DNA of 58,403 nt from CAVQGZ01 sp964356295 (GCA_964356295.1 CAYHHE010000004.1:1-58403); one strand, 5' to 3'; counted from the stretch's first letter, positions 44,849 through 53,800 are shown. A program made the numbers and translations. The notes: a model not told the origin generated them from the sequence alone.

Positions 44849-45717
44849 TGCGCGTCCTCCCGCTCGTCCGCCGGTACGGGTCGGGCGTAGCGCAGCGCGC
44901 CCACCGGCTGAGCCGGGAGCACGCTGCGCGAGGACACGCTGTCGATGGTGAAGCGGATACCGGAGGAGAGGTTCACCGCCTGCAGCCATCGCCCGCCCGA
45001 GGAGCGCAGGAAGTCCGTCGGGAGCGTGCGCGGGTCTCCGATCGCCAGCACCTCGTACGGCGATACCACCGGGGTGTAGTTGACCAGGATGACCTCCTGC
45101 ACCGACCGGATGGCCGTGAGGGCCCCGATCCGCTGCCCGTTGATGGCGACGGACTCCGCCCCGGACGCCCACAGGCCGTTGACCACCTGCTGGAGGTCGA
45201 TGTCCAGGACGCGCGACAGCGACTCCTCCGCCCCGCTGACCTCGGTCTCACCGTCGCTGACGACGACCTTCGCTCCGGGGCCCTGGACCGGCTCCGTGCC
45301 TGCCGTCACCCCCAGGGTCCCGATCTGGGTGGCCAGCTCGCTTCCCACCGTCTCCGCCCCCAGGGCGGCGTCGCGAAGCCGGGTCACCTCGGCGTCGAGT
45401 TCCACGACGCGCTCCTCCAGGGCCGAGGCCTCCTCGCGGGCCTGCTGGGCCAGCGCCACGAGGCTGCTGCGCTCGGAGCTGACGGAGGCGGCGCGCTCGC
45501 GCCCGGACACGACGAGGACCGCGATGAGAAGACCGGCGAGCGCCAGGGCGACGAGGGTGAGCAGCATCGGGCCTGCTCCCCTCCGACGCCTCGAGGAGTG
45601 CGCCTGACGCCTCCAGCCCTGCTCGGCGTAGGAGGGATTGAGTGCGTCCTCGGAGATGCGCTCCAGCAGCGCTGCCGACGCGTCACCCCTGCGCGGAGGG
45701 GTCGACGTGGCAGGCAT
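44845..45717 (-). CDS. DUF881 protein
   Basis: Membrane-anchored DUF881 protein (290 aa), the first of the pair. Cytoplasmic residues 1-49 are basic (HSSRRRRGAG), then a membrane helix at 50-70 (PMLLTLVALALAGLLIAVLVV), a coiled coil at about 75-120, and the DUF881 domain (GAKVVVSDGE, NGLWASGAESVAINGQRIGALTAIRSV, YEVLAIGDPRTLPTDFLRSSGG). Two DUF881 genes flanking sbp are the standard actinobacterial order, here downstream of the GDP-mannose pyrophosphorylase fusion. Confidence 0.9.
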   Translation of the reverse strand: MPATSTPPRRGDASAALLERISEDALNPSYAEQGWRRQAHSSRRRRGAGPMLLTLVALALAGLLIAVLVVSGRERAASVSSERSSLVALAQQAREEASALEERVVELDAEVTRLRDAALGAETVGSELATQIGTLGVTAGTEPVQGPGAKVVVSDGETEVSGAEESLSRVLDIDLQQVVNGLWASGAESVAINGQRIGALTAIRSVQEVILVNYTPVVSPYEVLAIGDPRTLPTDFLRSSGGRWLQAVNLSSGIRFTIDSVSSRSVLPAQPVGALRYARPVPADEREDAQ

Positions 45718-45747
45718 CGCATCATGGTCGCATCCCTGGGGCGCTGC

Positions 45748-48258
45748 TCAGCGCGAGGCGCGCTCGACGACGTCGGTCCAGGAGCGCAGCAGCCGCTCGG
45801 AGTCGGTCTCCTCGGTGCCCTCCGCCCACAGCCGAACCAGAGCCTCAGCAGGGTCGGGAAGCATCAGGCACCACGACCCGTCCGGCTCGATGACCTTGAT
45901 CCCCTCGGTGGTGTCCACCGTTGCTCCGGCATGCTGGCGAGCCACTGCTGCCGCCTCGCGCATCACCGTCCCCTTGGCCGCCCAAGGAGTGCGCACGTCG
46001 GCCCGGACCACGGTGCTGCGCGGCATCCGGTCGTCGATCTCACCCAGGGTCAGACGGGTACCGGCGACCAGCCCGACCAGTCGGGCGAAGGCGGCGAGCC
46101 CGTCCGGGGTCGGGGCGACGGACGGGATGACGAAGCCGCCGGCCCCGTCCCCGGCCAGCAGCAGGTCGGGCTGGGACACCGAGGCCCTGGCGAACGCGTC
46201 GGACCCCACTCCGGTCCAGTGGATCCGGGTGCCGTGGTAGGCCGCCACCTGCTGCGCGACCCGCGTAGCCGAGACGGGGAGGGCGACCGCCCCCCCTCTC
46301 GCCTCGGCGGACACCAGGTCCACCATGATCAGCAGTGCCCGGTCGTCGTCGACTCGGTGGCCGCGGTCGTCGACGAGCCGGATGCGCTCCCCCACCCGGT
46401 CCAGGCGCACACCGAAGGCGGCCTGGGTGGACCGCACGAGCTCAGCCAGCCGGTCCAGTGCCGCACTGACCTCCTCAGCGGTGTCGACCGGCCGCTCCGC
46501 GTCCAGCTGATCGTTGACCAGCAGCGCGTCCACGCTGAACGCGCCGAGCAGGCTCGGCAGGACGAGCCCGGCAGCGCCGTTGCCTGCGTCCACCACGACC
46601 CGGACCCCGGAGGTGCGCTCGTTGCCCAGGTCCAGCGCACGGACCACGTGGTTGACGTAGGTGCTGACCGCATGCGGAGCGAAGGACAGCTCACCGATCT
46701 CCCCGGGGAAGGCGCGGCGGTACTCCTCACGCACGTGGACCCGGTCCACGGCTCGACGGTCGGCCTCATCGATGTCGAAGCCTTGGCCGTCCAGCAGCAG
46801 GATGTCCACGCTCTCCGGCTCCCCCGGTGTCGTCCGCACGACCACTCCTGCCTTTGCCACGGCCGCGGTGTGGTAGCGAGCCACCGGCAGGGGGGTGAGC
46901 TGGAGGTCTTGCACGTCCATGGCGGCCGTGGTCAGCGCAGCGATGACCGCACGCTTGAGAGACCGAGCGCCGCGCGACTGGTCCCGGGCGGTGACGACCA
47001 GCGACCCCTTTTCCAAGGTGGAAGCGAAGGCCGTCGCCAGCCTCACGACCAGCTCGGTCGTGACCTCGACGTTGAGGATCCCGCTGACACCCGAGACCCC
47101 GAATACCGACCGGCGACCGCGCGACTCCCAGATCACGCTCTGCCGCAGGACGGCTCCCGCCTCGATCGTCTTGGCTGGGAACACTCGTACTCCCGGGCCG
47201 AGGACGGCCTCCTCCTCGATGACACAGTCGTTGCCGACCACCACACCCTCGTCGAGACGGACCGCGCGCTGCAGCTCGACCCCACGGCCGACGACTGCCC
47301 CGTGCATGGCTGACTGGCCACCGATGTAGACGTTGTCGTGGACGACGCAGCGCTGCAGCACCGCGCCACGTCGGACCACCACGTTGTCACCGATGACGGT
47401 GGGACCGCGGATCACCGCGCCGGGCTCGATCTTGACGTTGCTGCCCAGCAGCACGGGCCCGGCGATCGTGGCATCCGGTGACAGGTCGACTCCGTCCGAC
47501 ATCCACAGCCCCGAGCTCACCTCGACACCCGGCACCTCCAGCGCCACCCTGCCCTCGAGCGCGTCCACGTGCACGGACCGGTAGCGGTCCAGCGTCCCGA
47601 CGTCCTCCCAGTAGCAGTCGGTGACGAACCCGACCACTGGCTCTGCGGACCGGACGAGTTCCGGCAGCACGTCCGCGGACCAGTCGAGCTGGGTTCGGGG
47701 TGCCAGCCTTCGCAAGACCTCCGGCTCCATCACGTAGATGCCCGTGTTCACCAGGTCGGAGACGACCTGACCCCAGCCTGGCTTCTCGACCAGCCGGACG
47801 ATCCGACCGACCTCGTCGAGGACCACCCCACCGAACTCGACGGGGTTGGCCGCCTGAGCCAGGCAGACGGTCACGATGGCACCGGCGCGGCGATGGTGCT
47901 CGACGAGTGCGCTCAGGTCGATGTCGGTGATGGCGTCGCCCGACAGCACCAGGAACGACCCGTGGCCGAGCTCGGCCTCAGCGTTCTTGACGCTGCCGGC
48001 CGTCCCGAGGGGGACGTCCTCCGAGGCGTACCGCAAGGTGATCCCCAGCTCGGACCCGTCCCCCATGTAGGAGCGCACCAGGGAGGCGAGGAACTGCACC
48101 GTCATGACCGCGTCGGTCACGCCGTGCCGGCGCAGCAGTCGCAGCGTGTGCTCGACCATCGGGCGGTTCAGCACCGGCAGCAGCGGCTTGGGCAGGCTGG
48201 TGGTCAGCGGTCGCAGTCGGGTGCCTTCACCCCCGGCCATGATGACCGCGGGGATCAT
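45748..48258 (-). CDS. mannose-1-phosphate guanylyltransferase with degenerate phosphohexomutase domain
   Basis: Long fusion protein (836 aa). An NTP-transferase domain (1-235) has the nucleotide loop GGEGTRLRPLT (9-19), and left-handed beta-helix repeats follow (about 262-375). A phosphomannomutase-like domain spans about 385-836. The mutase's phosphoserine loop (normally SHNP-type) reads RTTPGEPES at about 475-483. The metal loop (normally DGDGDR) reads DRVGER at about 620-625, so mutase activity is unlikely. Such fusions occur in other actinobacteria. It would supply GDP-mannose for Ppm1 and envelope glycans. The start overlaps the pgsA2 stop (ATGA at 48255-48258). Confidence 0.85.
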   Translation of the reverse strand: MIPAVIMAGGEGTRLRPLTTSLPKPLLPVLNRPMVEHTLRLLRRHGVTDAVMTVQFLASLVRSYMGDGSELGITLRYASEDVPLGTAGSVKNAEAELGHGSFLVLSGDAITDIDLSALVEHHRRAGAIVTVCLAQAANPVEFGGVVLDEVGRIVRLVEKPGWGQVVSDLVNTGIYVMEPEVLRRLAPRTQLDWSADVLPELVRSAEPVVGFVTDCYWEDVGTLDRYRSVHVDALEGRVALEVPGVEVSSGLWMSDGVDLSPDATIAGPVLLGSNVKIEPGAVIRGPTVIGDNVVVRRGAVLQRCVVHDNVYIGGQSAMHGAVVGRGVELQRAVRLDEGVVVGNDCVIEEEAVLGPGVRVFPAKTIEAGAVLRQSVIWESRGRRSVFGVSGVSGILNVEVTTELVVRLATAFASTLEKGSLVVTARDQSRGARSLKRAVIAALTTAAMDVQDLQLTPLPVARYHTAAVAKAGVVVRTTPGEPESVDILLLDGQGFDIDEADRRAVDRVHVREEYRRAFPGEIGELSFAPHAVSTYVNHVVRALDLGNERTSGVRVVVDAGNGAAGLVLPSLLGAFSVDALLVNDQLDAERPVDTAEEVSAALDRLAELVRSTQAAFGVRLDRVGERIRLVDDRGHRVDDDRALLIMVDLVSAEARGGAVALPVSATRVAQQVAAYHGTRIHWTGVGSDAFARASVSQPDLLLAGDGAGGFVIPSVAPTPDGLAAFARLVGLVAGTRLTLGEIDDRMPRSTVVRADVRTPWAAKGTVMREAAAVARQHAGATVDTTEGIKVIEPDGSWCLMLPDPAEALVRLWAEGTEETDSERLLRSWTDVVERASR

Positions 48259-48908
48259 GGCGGCCCGGCGCCGGCAACTCGGGCCCGCTCTCGGCCGATG
48301 AGCCGGCGCGCCTCCTCCAGGTACAGCGCCGCTGCGACCCAGTACAGGCCGGCGCCCCAGATCGCGAACGCCCAGCCGAACACCAGTGCGAGCGTGCCGA
48401 AGGATCCGTCGAGCTGGCCGAGCAGCAGCAGCGGAAGCGCGTAGAGCAGGTTGAAGGTCGCAGCCTTGCCCAGGAAGTGCACCGGCAGCGGGCCCAGCCC
48501 GAACCACCGCAGCACCGGGATCATCAGTGCGAGGACGACGTCCCGCAGCACGATGAGCAGGGCGAACCACCACGGGATGATGTCGCGGACCACGAAGGCC
48601 ACCACGGTGGCCACGATGTACAGGCGGTCGGCGACCGGGTCCAGCAGCTGGCCGACCCGGCTGATCTGGTTCCACCGACGGGCCAGGTACCCGTCGAGCC
48701 AGTCGGTGAAGGCCGAGGCGGCGAGAATGGCCAACGCGAGCAGGTCCGCCCACGGCTGCCGAGGCACCAGAAGGAGCCACAGGAACACCGGCACCAGCGC
48801 CAGCCGGGCGAACGAGAGCAGGTTCGGCACGGTGAGCACTCGGTCGGTGGTGACCTCGTAGCGCTCCAGGTCGAACTCGCGGCGGGAGGGCCCCTGCTCG
48901 GCGGTCAC
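48255..48908 (-). CDS. pgsA2: CDP-alcohol phosphatidyltransferase, PgsA2-like
   Basis: Membrane enzyme (217 aa) transferring a phosphatidyl group from CDP-diacylglycerol to an alcohol. The family signature is complete: DWLDGYLARRWNQISRVGQLLDPVADR, matching D-x2-DG-x2-AR-x8-G-x3-D-x3-D. About six membrane helices are seen. It resembles Rv1822 (PgsA2, from memory), but its acceptor (glycerol phosphate or inositol phosphate) is not clear. GTG 48908 gives VTAEQGPSRREFDLERYEV; a GTG further up is possible. It starts the operon that runs left to sbp. Confidence 0.88.
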   Translation of the reverse strand: MTAEQGPSRREFDLERYEVTTDRVLTVPNLLSFARLALVPVFLWLLLVPRQPWADLLALAILAASAFTDWLDGYLARRWNQISRVGQLLDPVADRLYIVATVVAFVVRDIIPWWFALLIVLRDVVLALMIPVLRWFGLGPLPVHFLGKAATFNLLYALPLLLLGQLDGSFGTLALVFGWAFAIWGAGLYWVAAALYLEEARRLIGRERARVAGAGPP

Positions 48909-49032
48909 ACCCGGCACGGTATCCCCTCCTCGCGCGGTGCGGGTTGACCCCGGCGCACCGGGTTGGCAACTGTTGCTCCCATGCCGACAGCGATGGTCCG
49001 CCGCTCCTCCGGTGCTTCGCATGGGTGACGTC

Positions 49033-49064
49033 GGGTTTGCACGGTGCCGGCACCATGCAAACCC
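49033..49064. promoter_or_regulatory. 32-bp palindrome in the divergent pgsA2-DUF3445 gap
   Basis: The arms GGGTTTGCA (49033-49041) and TGCAAACCC (49056-49064) enclose GGTGCC/GGCACC, giving a 16-bp stem with a single mismatch (C49042/A49055). It lies 125 bases from the pgsA2 start and 19 bases before the likely DUF3445 start. The size and symmetry suggest an operator for a dimeric regulator. No regulator gene is adjacent. Confidence 0.6.
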
Positions 49065-49082
49065 AACGCCGACCTGCCAAAC

Positions 49083-49967
49083 GTGATCAGTGGGGGACGA
49101 GGCGAGGGCGACGGGACGGGGGGCGCCCTTGACCGGCGGTACCTGCGCCCCGACGGCCGCCCGCTGCGGCTGAGCCTCGGGCTGCGCCCGCTGGACCTCG
49201 AGGAGTGGCTCGAGGTCGACGAGTCCTACCGTGCCGAGGTCGCCGAGAAGGCGCGGCTGCTCGCCGAGCGGCATGACGAGGTCGTCGCAGTGATGGCCGC
49301 GGGTGACCAGGCCGCCAGGGAGGCGGCGCTCCTGGTCCAGGAGTGGGTCCGCATCCATCATCCAGCGCTGGCGTCGCCGCCGAGTCAGCGTGCGCACCCG
49401 CTGGAGGTGGCGGCGCGCCTGGTCCAGGAGGACCTGTGCGTGCTGACCGCGGGTCCGCAGGGCTACGTGCTGACCGCCGCGGTCGTGTGCTTCCCGTCCC
49501 GGTGGCACCTGCGGGACAAGATGGGCGCGACGGTGGCCGGCATCCACGGGCCGGTCCCGGGCTACGAGCAGATCGGGCCCGTAGTCGATCTCACGCTGGC
49601 ACGCCTGCAGGAAGGGCGGCCGCTGTGGCGGGCGAACTGGACGATCGTCGACGACCCCGCACTCTTCCTCCCCACCGGCCACCACGATTACGGCGCTGCG
49701 GTCGACATAGCCGACCTTGTCTTCCGTGTGGAGCGACAGACACTGCGCAGGCTCCCGGGCACCGGGGCCGTCCTGTTCACCATCCGCACCTACCGTGCGC
49801 CCCTTCATCGGGTGGCAGCCTCACCGGAGTCGGCCAGGCGTCTGGCCGACAGCCTGCAGACGGCATCACCGGAACTGGTCCGGTACAAGGGATGGTCGGA
49901 CCTGATGCCGCCCCTGCTGGGCTGGCTGGGGCGGCGGACTCGACACGCGGGGTCTGCGGCCTCGTAG
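49083..49967 (+). CDS. DUF3445 haem-dependent oxidative N-demethylase-like protein
   Basis: Protein of about 294 aa matching the DUF3445 family, whose members bind haem in a PAS-like fold and oxidatively demethylate secondary amines. Characteristic segments are LGLRPLDLEEWLEVDESY, HPLEVAARLVQEDLCVL, VCFPSRWHLRDKMGATVAGIHGPVPGYEQ, WRANWTIVDDPALF and VERQTLRRLPGTGAVLFTIRTYRAPL. The start is uncertain: GTG 49083 is used because a longer GTG at 49044 falls inside the palindrome. There are no electron-transfer subunits in the usual form, but a flavin-reductase-like gene follows after 51 bases. Confidence 0.8.
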   Translation: MISGGRGEGDGTGGALDRRYLRPDGRPLRLSLGLRPLDLEEWLEVDESYRAEVAEKARLLAERHDEVVAVMAAGDQAAREAALLVQEWVRIHHPALASPPSQRAHPLEVAARLVQEDLCVLTAGPQGYVLTAAVVCFPSRWHLRDKMGATVAGIHGPVPGYEQIGPVVDLTLARLQEGRPLWRANWTIVDDPALFLPTGHHDYGAAVDIADLVFRVERQTLRRLPGTGAVLFTIRTYRAPLHRVAASPESARRLADSLQTASPELVRYKGWSDLMPPLLGWLGRRTRHAGSAAS

Positions 49968-50018
49968 GGTGATCGCACTTGTCGGGTTAGGTTCGGCAGA
50001 GGACGGGAAGGGGTCGCG

Positions 50019-50630
50019 ATGAGCACGGCAACCGAGCCGAGCCGCTACGTCTCGCTGAGCCTGGCCACACCGGTCTGGGACCGCTTCTACAGCGTGGCAC
50101 CACTGGTGCTCGTCGGGACGATCGAGAGCGACGGCTCCCCCGACATCGCACCGAAGCATCTGGCGATGCCGATGAGCTGGGGGGCGCTGTTCGGGTTCGT
50201 GTGCAGTCCCGGTCACGCGACCTATCGCAACGCGGTGGCGACGGAGGAGTTCACCGTGGGGTACCCCTCGCCCGAGCTGGTCCTGCAGACCAGCCTGGCC
50301 GCCGGACCACGCGACGCCGACGGGGACAAGCCGACTCTGGAGCTCATGAGCCTGTCCCCCGCCCATGTCGTCAGTGGGGTGCTAGTCGACGGCTGCCGGG
50401 TTCATCTGGAGTGCCGCCTGGAACGTGTGGTGGACGACCTGGAGGAGAACTCACTGCTCATCGGCCGCATCGTGGCGGCCCACGCTTCGCAGCGCGCGCT
50501 GCGCTCGACCGAGGCCGATGACCACGACCTGCTCGACCGGGTCCCACTGCTCGCCTATGTGCACCCTGGACGAGTGGCCTCGGTGCACCAGACCAAGCCC
50601 TTCCCCTACCACCGCGGGTATCACCGGTAG
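50019..50630 (+). CDS. flavin reductase-like FMN-binding protein
   Basis: Split-barrel flavoprotein of the flavin reductase-like family (203 aa). The segments VAPLVLVGTIESDGSPDIAPKHLAMPMSW and FGFVCSPGHATYRNAVATEEFTVGYP show the FMN-binding barrel. GGGAAGGGG lies just upstream of ATG 50019. It is downstream of the DUF3445 gene and may supply reduced flavin to it, or act independently as an oxidoreductase. The 3' end is convergent with the methyltransferase gene across 16 bases. Confidence 0.8.
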   Translation: MSTATEPSRYVSLSLATPVWDRFYSVAPLVLVGTIESDGSPDIAPKHLAMPMSWGALFGFVCSPGHATYRNAVATEEFTVGYPSPELVLQTSLAAGPRDADGDKPTLELMSLSPAHVVSGVLVDGCRVHLECRLERVVDDLEENSLLIGRIVAAHASQRALRSTEADDHDLLDRVPLLAYVHPGRVASVHQTKPFPYHRGYHR

Positions 50631-50646
50631 AGGCGGCGCAGCAGGC

Positions 50647-51513
50647 TCAGCGGCGGCGGACCACCCCGACCAGCCCGGTGCCCTCACCCTCGCTGGCGTT
50701 CGCGACCGCGAAGTCCGTCGGTGTCGGCGGGGGCGGCGGCGGCCGCCGCTTGCCCAGCTGGTTGACTCGGTAAGCCATCTCGTGCGTGAGACGAGGTGCG
50801 GCTGCCTCCAGCAGGCCCCAGGCCCGGTTCGCGACCGGCACGGCGACCCGCGCCAACGGGGACAGACCGAAGCCCGGGCCGGCGATGCGAAGCACCTCCA
50901 CCTCGAAGTCCCTCAGCTCGGCCTGCAGCAGCTCGGCCAGCCCAGCCGCGTCCAACGGTGCGACATGCGGCGGGTAGCCCGACCAGCCGCCCCAGTAGCG
51001 GCTCTCGTCCGGCGTGGACAGCACCAGGACACCGCCAGGCGCGACGAGGTCGGCCAGCGCCCGGAGGAATTCCGGCTGGCGCGCCCGGGCAATGTGCTCG
51101 ACCACCTCCATGGCCAGTACCACCGGTACCGGGTCGAGATCCGTCGAGGATGCATGCACGGCCACGTCCGGGAAGGCCCGCCCGGCGAGATCGCGGTGCC
51201 CAGCGTCCTGGTCCACGATGACCAGTGGTCGCCCAAGCGCGGCGGCTGCCCACACCGAGAACCCCCCGGCTCCCGCCCCGACGTCGACCACCGGCCCGGC
51301 GCCCGGAACGTCTCGGGCGAGGTCCACGGCCACCGCGTAGTTCACCGCGTGGCGAAGGACGAGTCCGTGGTCCCACTGATGCCCAGCGTCCCCACCGTCG
51401 AAGTTGCGGTGTGTCTTCTCCCGCACCTCGTGCAGCCGAGCCTGAGCAGCGACCAGGACGGGCCACGAGTCCTCCAGGACGGCCACGGGACTAGCAGCCA
51501 GGCGGTCGGTCAC
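50647..51513 (-). CDS. class I SAM-dependent methyltransferase
   Basis: Predicted methyltransferase (288 aa from GTG 51513). SAM motif I is VVDVGAGAGGFSVWAA, an acidic residue ends strand 2 in VIVDQDAG, and motif II/III regions contain LAMEVVEHIARARQPEFLRALADLVAPGGVLVLSTPDE, as in UbiE/ubiquinone-like or glycan methyltransferases. GGAGG lies 7 bases before GTG 51513, so the longer ATG at 51537 is less likely. A run of seven prolines (RRPPPPPPTPTD) near the C-terminus may form a flexible link. The substrate is unknown; the nearby genes do not clarify it. Confidence 0.82.
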   Translation of the reverse strand: MTDRLAASPVAVLEDSWPVLVAAQARLHEVREKTHRNFDGGDAGHQWDHGLVLRHAVNYAVAVDLARDVPGAGPVVDVGAGAGGFSVWAAAALGRPLVIVDQDAGHRDLAGRAFPDVAVHASSTDLDPVPVVLAMEVVEHIARARQPEFLRALADLVAPGGVLVLSTPDESRYWGGWSGYPPHVAPLDAAGLAELLQAELRDFEVEVLRIAGPGFGLSPLARVAVPVANRAWGLLEAAAPRLTHEMAYRVNQLGKRRPPPPPPTPTDFAVANASEGEGTGLVGVVRRR

Positions 51514-51628
51514 GCGGGAGCCTCCAGTGAATGCCATGACGGATCAGAGTCCAACGACGGGTGAACAGTAGACACCCTGAAGGCAACACCGGGCTGCCGC
51601 GTGCCTGCCGGCAGTGGCGTCCGCGGCC

Positions 51629-51799
51629 ATGGATGTCGCACGGGCGAGCGCGGAGTCCAGGCTCATCGTCATCCTCAACCGGGACCTGTGGCGAGTGGAG
51701 AAGCGGCTGCCGCAGATCAGGGAGACGGTCAGAGCCACTGCCCACGAGCGCGCCGTCGGCGGGAAGGTGGTCGATCGCGCGGAGATCGAGCAGGCGTGA
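51629..51799 (+). CDS. small hypothetical protein upstream of etfB
   Basis: A possible 56-residue protein (ATG 51629; GTG 51614 also in frame) with SRLIVILNRDLWRVEKRLPQIRE, rich in Arg and Glu and likely helical. G or C fills almost every third codon position, as in true genes here. I do not recognise it. The surrounding 460-base gap between the methyltransferase start and etfB otherwise shows only the etfB ribosome site (GGAGG, 51958-51962). Confidence 0.4.
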   Translation: MDVARASAESRLIVILNRDLWRVEKRLPQIRETVRATAHERAVGGKVVDRAEIEQA

Positions 51800-51974
51800 C
51801 GCGCGGCACGTTCGACGTGACCTGCGTAACACCCGCGTCCGTTCGTCGCGGTGGATCGATCTCCTAGCGAGTCAGTTGCCCCGGATCTCGGGGGCGCTGT
51901 AGCGGATCAGCCTGCGTTCCTGCTTATCTTGCGCCATCAACCTGACGACTCGACGCGGAGGATCCACCACGCCC

Positions 51975-52757
51975 ATGAAGATCGTTGTTCTCGTCAAGTA
52001 CGTTCCCGAGCCCACAGCCACGTGGACCTACGCCGATGACCTCACCCTTGACCGAGCCGGTGTGGAGGGCCGGCTGTCCGAGCTCGACGAGTACGCCGTG
52101 GAGCAGGCGGTCCAGCTGACCGAGAAGGGCCTGGACGCCGACATCGTCTACCTGACGATGGGACCGGCCAAGGCGATCGACGGCCTACGCAAGGCTCTGT
52201 CCATGGGGGGCACCAGCGGCATCCACATCCTGGACGACTCGCTGCACGGCTCCGATGCCCTCGCGACGTCGTATGTGCTTGCCAAGGCTCTGGAGAAGGT
52301 CGGCGACTACGACCTGGTCATGACCGGCATGGCGTCCACCGACGCGGAGATGTCCGTCGTTCCCGCCATGATCGCCGCACGCCTCGGGCTTCCTCAGGCG
52401 ACCTTCGCCGCCGCCGTGGAGGTCGACGGGTCGATGGTGCGGATCCGACGCGACTCCGACACCGGCTCGGAGAACGTCGAGGCCTCCCTGCCTGCCGTGG
52501 TCTCGGTGACCGACCAGACCGGCGAGGCCCGCTACCCGTCGTTCAAGGGGATCATGGCGGGCAAGAAGAAGCCGGTCGAGACCTGGACCTTGGCCGACGT
52601 CGGCGCGGAGCCGGCGAAGGTCGGCCAAGGTGCGGCACGCTCGGTCACCCGCTCGGCGAGCATGAAGCCGCCCAAGCAGGCGGGCACCGTCGTCACCGAC
52701 GAGGGTGACGGGGCGGTCAAGATCGCCGACTTCCTCGCCGCCAGCAGACTCATCTAG
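51975..52757 (+). CDS. etfB: electron transfer flavoprotein beta subunit
   Basis: AMP-binding subunit of ETF (260 aa), accepting electrons from acyl-CoA dehydrogenases. MKIVVLVKYVPEPTATW, LSELDEYAVEQAVQLTEKG, VYLTMGPAKAIDGLRKALSMGG and LVMTGMASTDAEMSVVPAMIAARLGLPQATFAA are typical. The C-terminal anchoring segment that interacts with EtfA is present (SRLI at the end). GGAGG lies upstream of ATG 51975. etfA begins 27 bases downstream. Confidence 0.96.
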   Translation: MKIVVLVKYVPEPTATWTYADDLTLDRAGVEGRLSELDEYAVEQAVQLTEKGLDADIVYLTMGPAKAIDGLRKALSMGGTSGIHILDDSLHGSDALATSYVLAKALEKVGDYDLVMTGMASTDAEMSVVPAMIAARLGLPQATFAAAVEVDGSMVRIRRDSDTGSENVEASLPAVVSVTDQTGEARYPSFKGIMAGKKKPVETWTLADVGAEPAKVGQGAARSVTRSASMKPPKQAGTVVTDEGDGAVKIADFLAASRLI

Positions 52758-52784
52758 ACCCTCGAACTCGGAAGGAACAGACTC

Positions 52785-53741
52785 GTGGCACCCGTTCTCG
52801 TCCTGGTCGAGCGCCAAGACGGCGTCGTCCGCAAGCCCACCCTCGAACTGCTCACCATCGCCCGCCGACTCGGGGACCCGGCAGCCGTGCTGTTGGGTCC
52901 CTCTGACGATGCCACCGTGGCAACGCTCGGCGAGTACGGCGCGACGACCATCTACGTGGTCGACCAGCCCGAGCTCTCGGAGTACCTGATCGTCCCGAAG
53001 GCAGAAGCGGTCAGCGAGGTCGCCCGTCAAGCCGAGCCGGTCGCCGTTCTGGTGACCTCTGGTCCCGACGGCAAGGAGATCGCAGCCCGGGTCGCCGTCG
53101 CGCTGGAGTCCGGAATCATCACCGACGCGGTGGACCTCCAGCCTGGTGATGCTGGACTGGTGGCGACCCAGTCCGTCTTCTCCGGCTCCTGGCTGGCCGA
53201 GAGCGCCGTGGTCGCCGGTACCCCGGTGGTCACGGTCCGACCCAACGCGGCCACCCCCGAGACCGCACCCACGACTCCACAGGTGGAAACCGTCGAGGTG
53301 TCCTTCAGCGACGCTGCCCGCAGCGCCAAGGTCACCGGCCGGACCGCGAAGGCCAAGTCCGGACGCCCCGACCTCACCGACGCCACCGTCGTGGTGTCAG
53401 GTGGACGCGGGATGGGTTCCAGCGAGGCTTTCGCGCTCATCGAGAGCCTGGCCGACGCCCTGGGCGGTGCCGCGGCGGCATCGCGCGCTGCCACCGACAT
53501 GGGCTGGTACAGCCACGACTTCCAGGTCGGTCAGACCGGCAAGACAGTCGCCCCGCAGCTGTACGTGGCCAGTGGTATCTCCGGGGCCATCCAGCACCGG
53601 GCGGGCATGCAGGGCAGCAAGACGATCGTGGCCATCAACAAGGATCCCAAGGCACCCATCTTCGACATCGCCGACTTCGGGGTCGTCGGAGACCTGCACA
53701 AGATCCTGCCCGCCCTGATCGAGGAGATCCAGAAGCGCTGA
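52785..53741 (+). CDS. etfA: electron transfer flavoprotein alpha subunit
   Basis: FAD-binding subunit of ETF (318 aa). The FAD-binding C-terminal domain contains VVSGGRGMGSSEAFALIESLADALGGAAAASRAATDMGW, GQTGKTVAPQLYVASGISGAIQHRAGM and AINKDPKAPIFDIADFGVVGD. The N-terminal domain is the usual ETF fold. GTG 52785 follows GGAAGGAACA. It forms a heterodimer with EtfB, and both are expected to serve the acyl-CoA dehydrogenases in this window and elsewhere. etfD starts 59 bases later. Confidence 0.96.
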   Translation: MAPVLVLVERQDGVVRKPTLELLTIARRLGDPAAVLLGPSDDATVATLGEYGATTIYVVDQPELSEYLIVPKAEAVSEVARQAEPVAVLVTSGPDGKEIAARVAVALESGIITDAVDLQPGDAGLVATQSVFSGSWLAESAVVAGTPVVTVRPNAATPETAPTTPQVETVEVSFSDAARSAKVTGRTAKAKSGRPDLTDATVVVSGGRGMGSSEAFALIESLADALGGAAAASRAATDMGWYSHDFQVGQTGKTVAPQLYVASGISGAIQHRAGMQGSKTIVAINKDPKAPIFDIADFGVVGDLHKILPALIEEIQKR

Positions 53742-53800
53742 CGTTCCGGTGCCGGCGCACCTCGCGGCGGCTGTTCCCGGGGCAAGGAAGGAGTCCGTAG

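Noticed and set aside
48936..48959. A GGTGCG ... CGCACC hairpin before pgsA2.
   Set aside because: Six pairs with a 12-base loop are easily found by chance at this GC content.
49044..49082. GTG 49044 as the start of the DUF3445 gene.
   Set aside because: It lies inside the 32-bp palindrome, has no ribosome site, and adds residues absent from the family.
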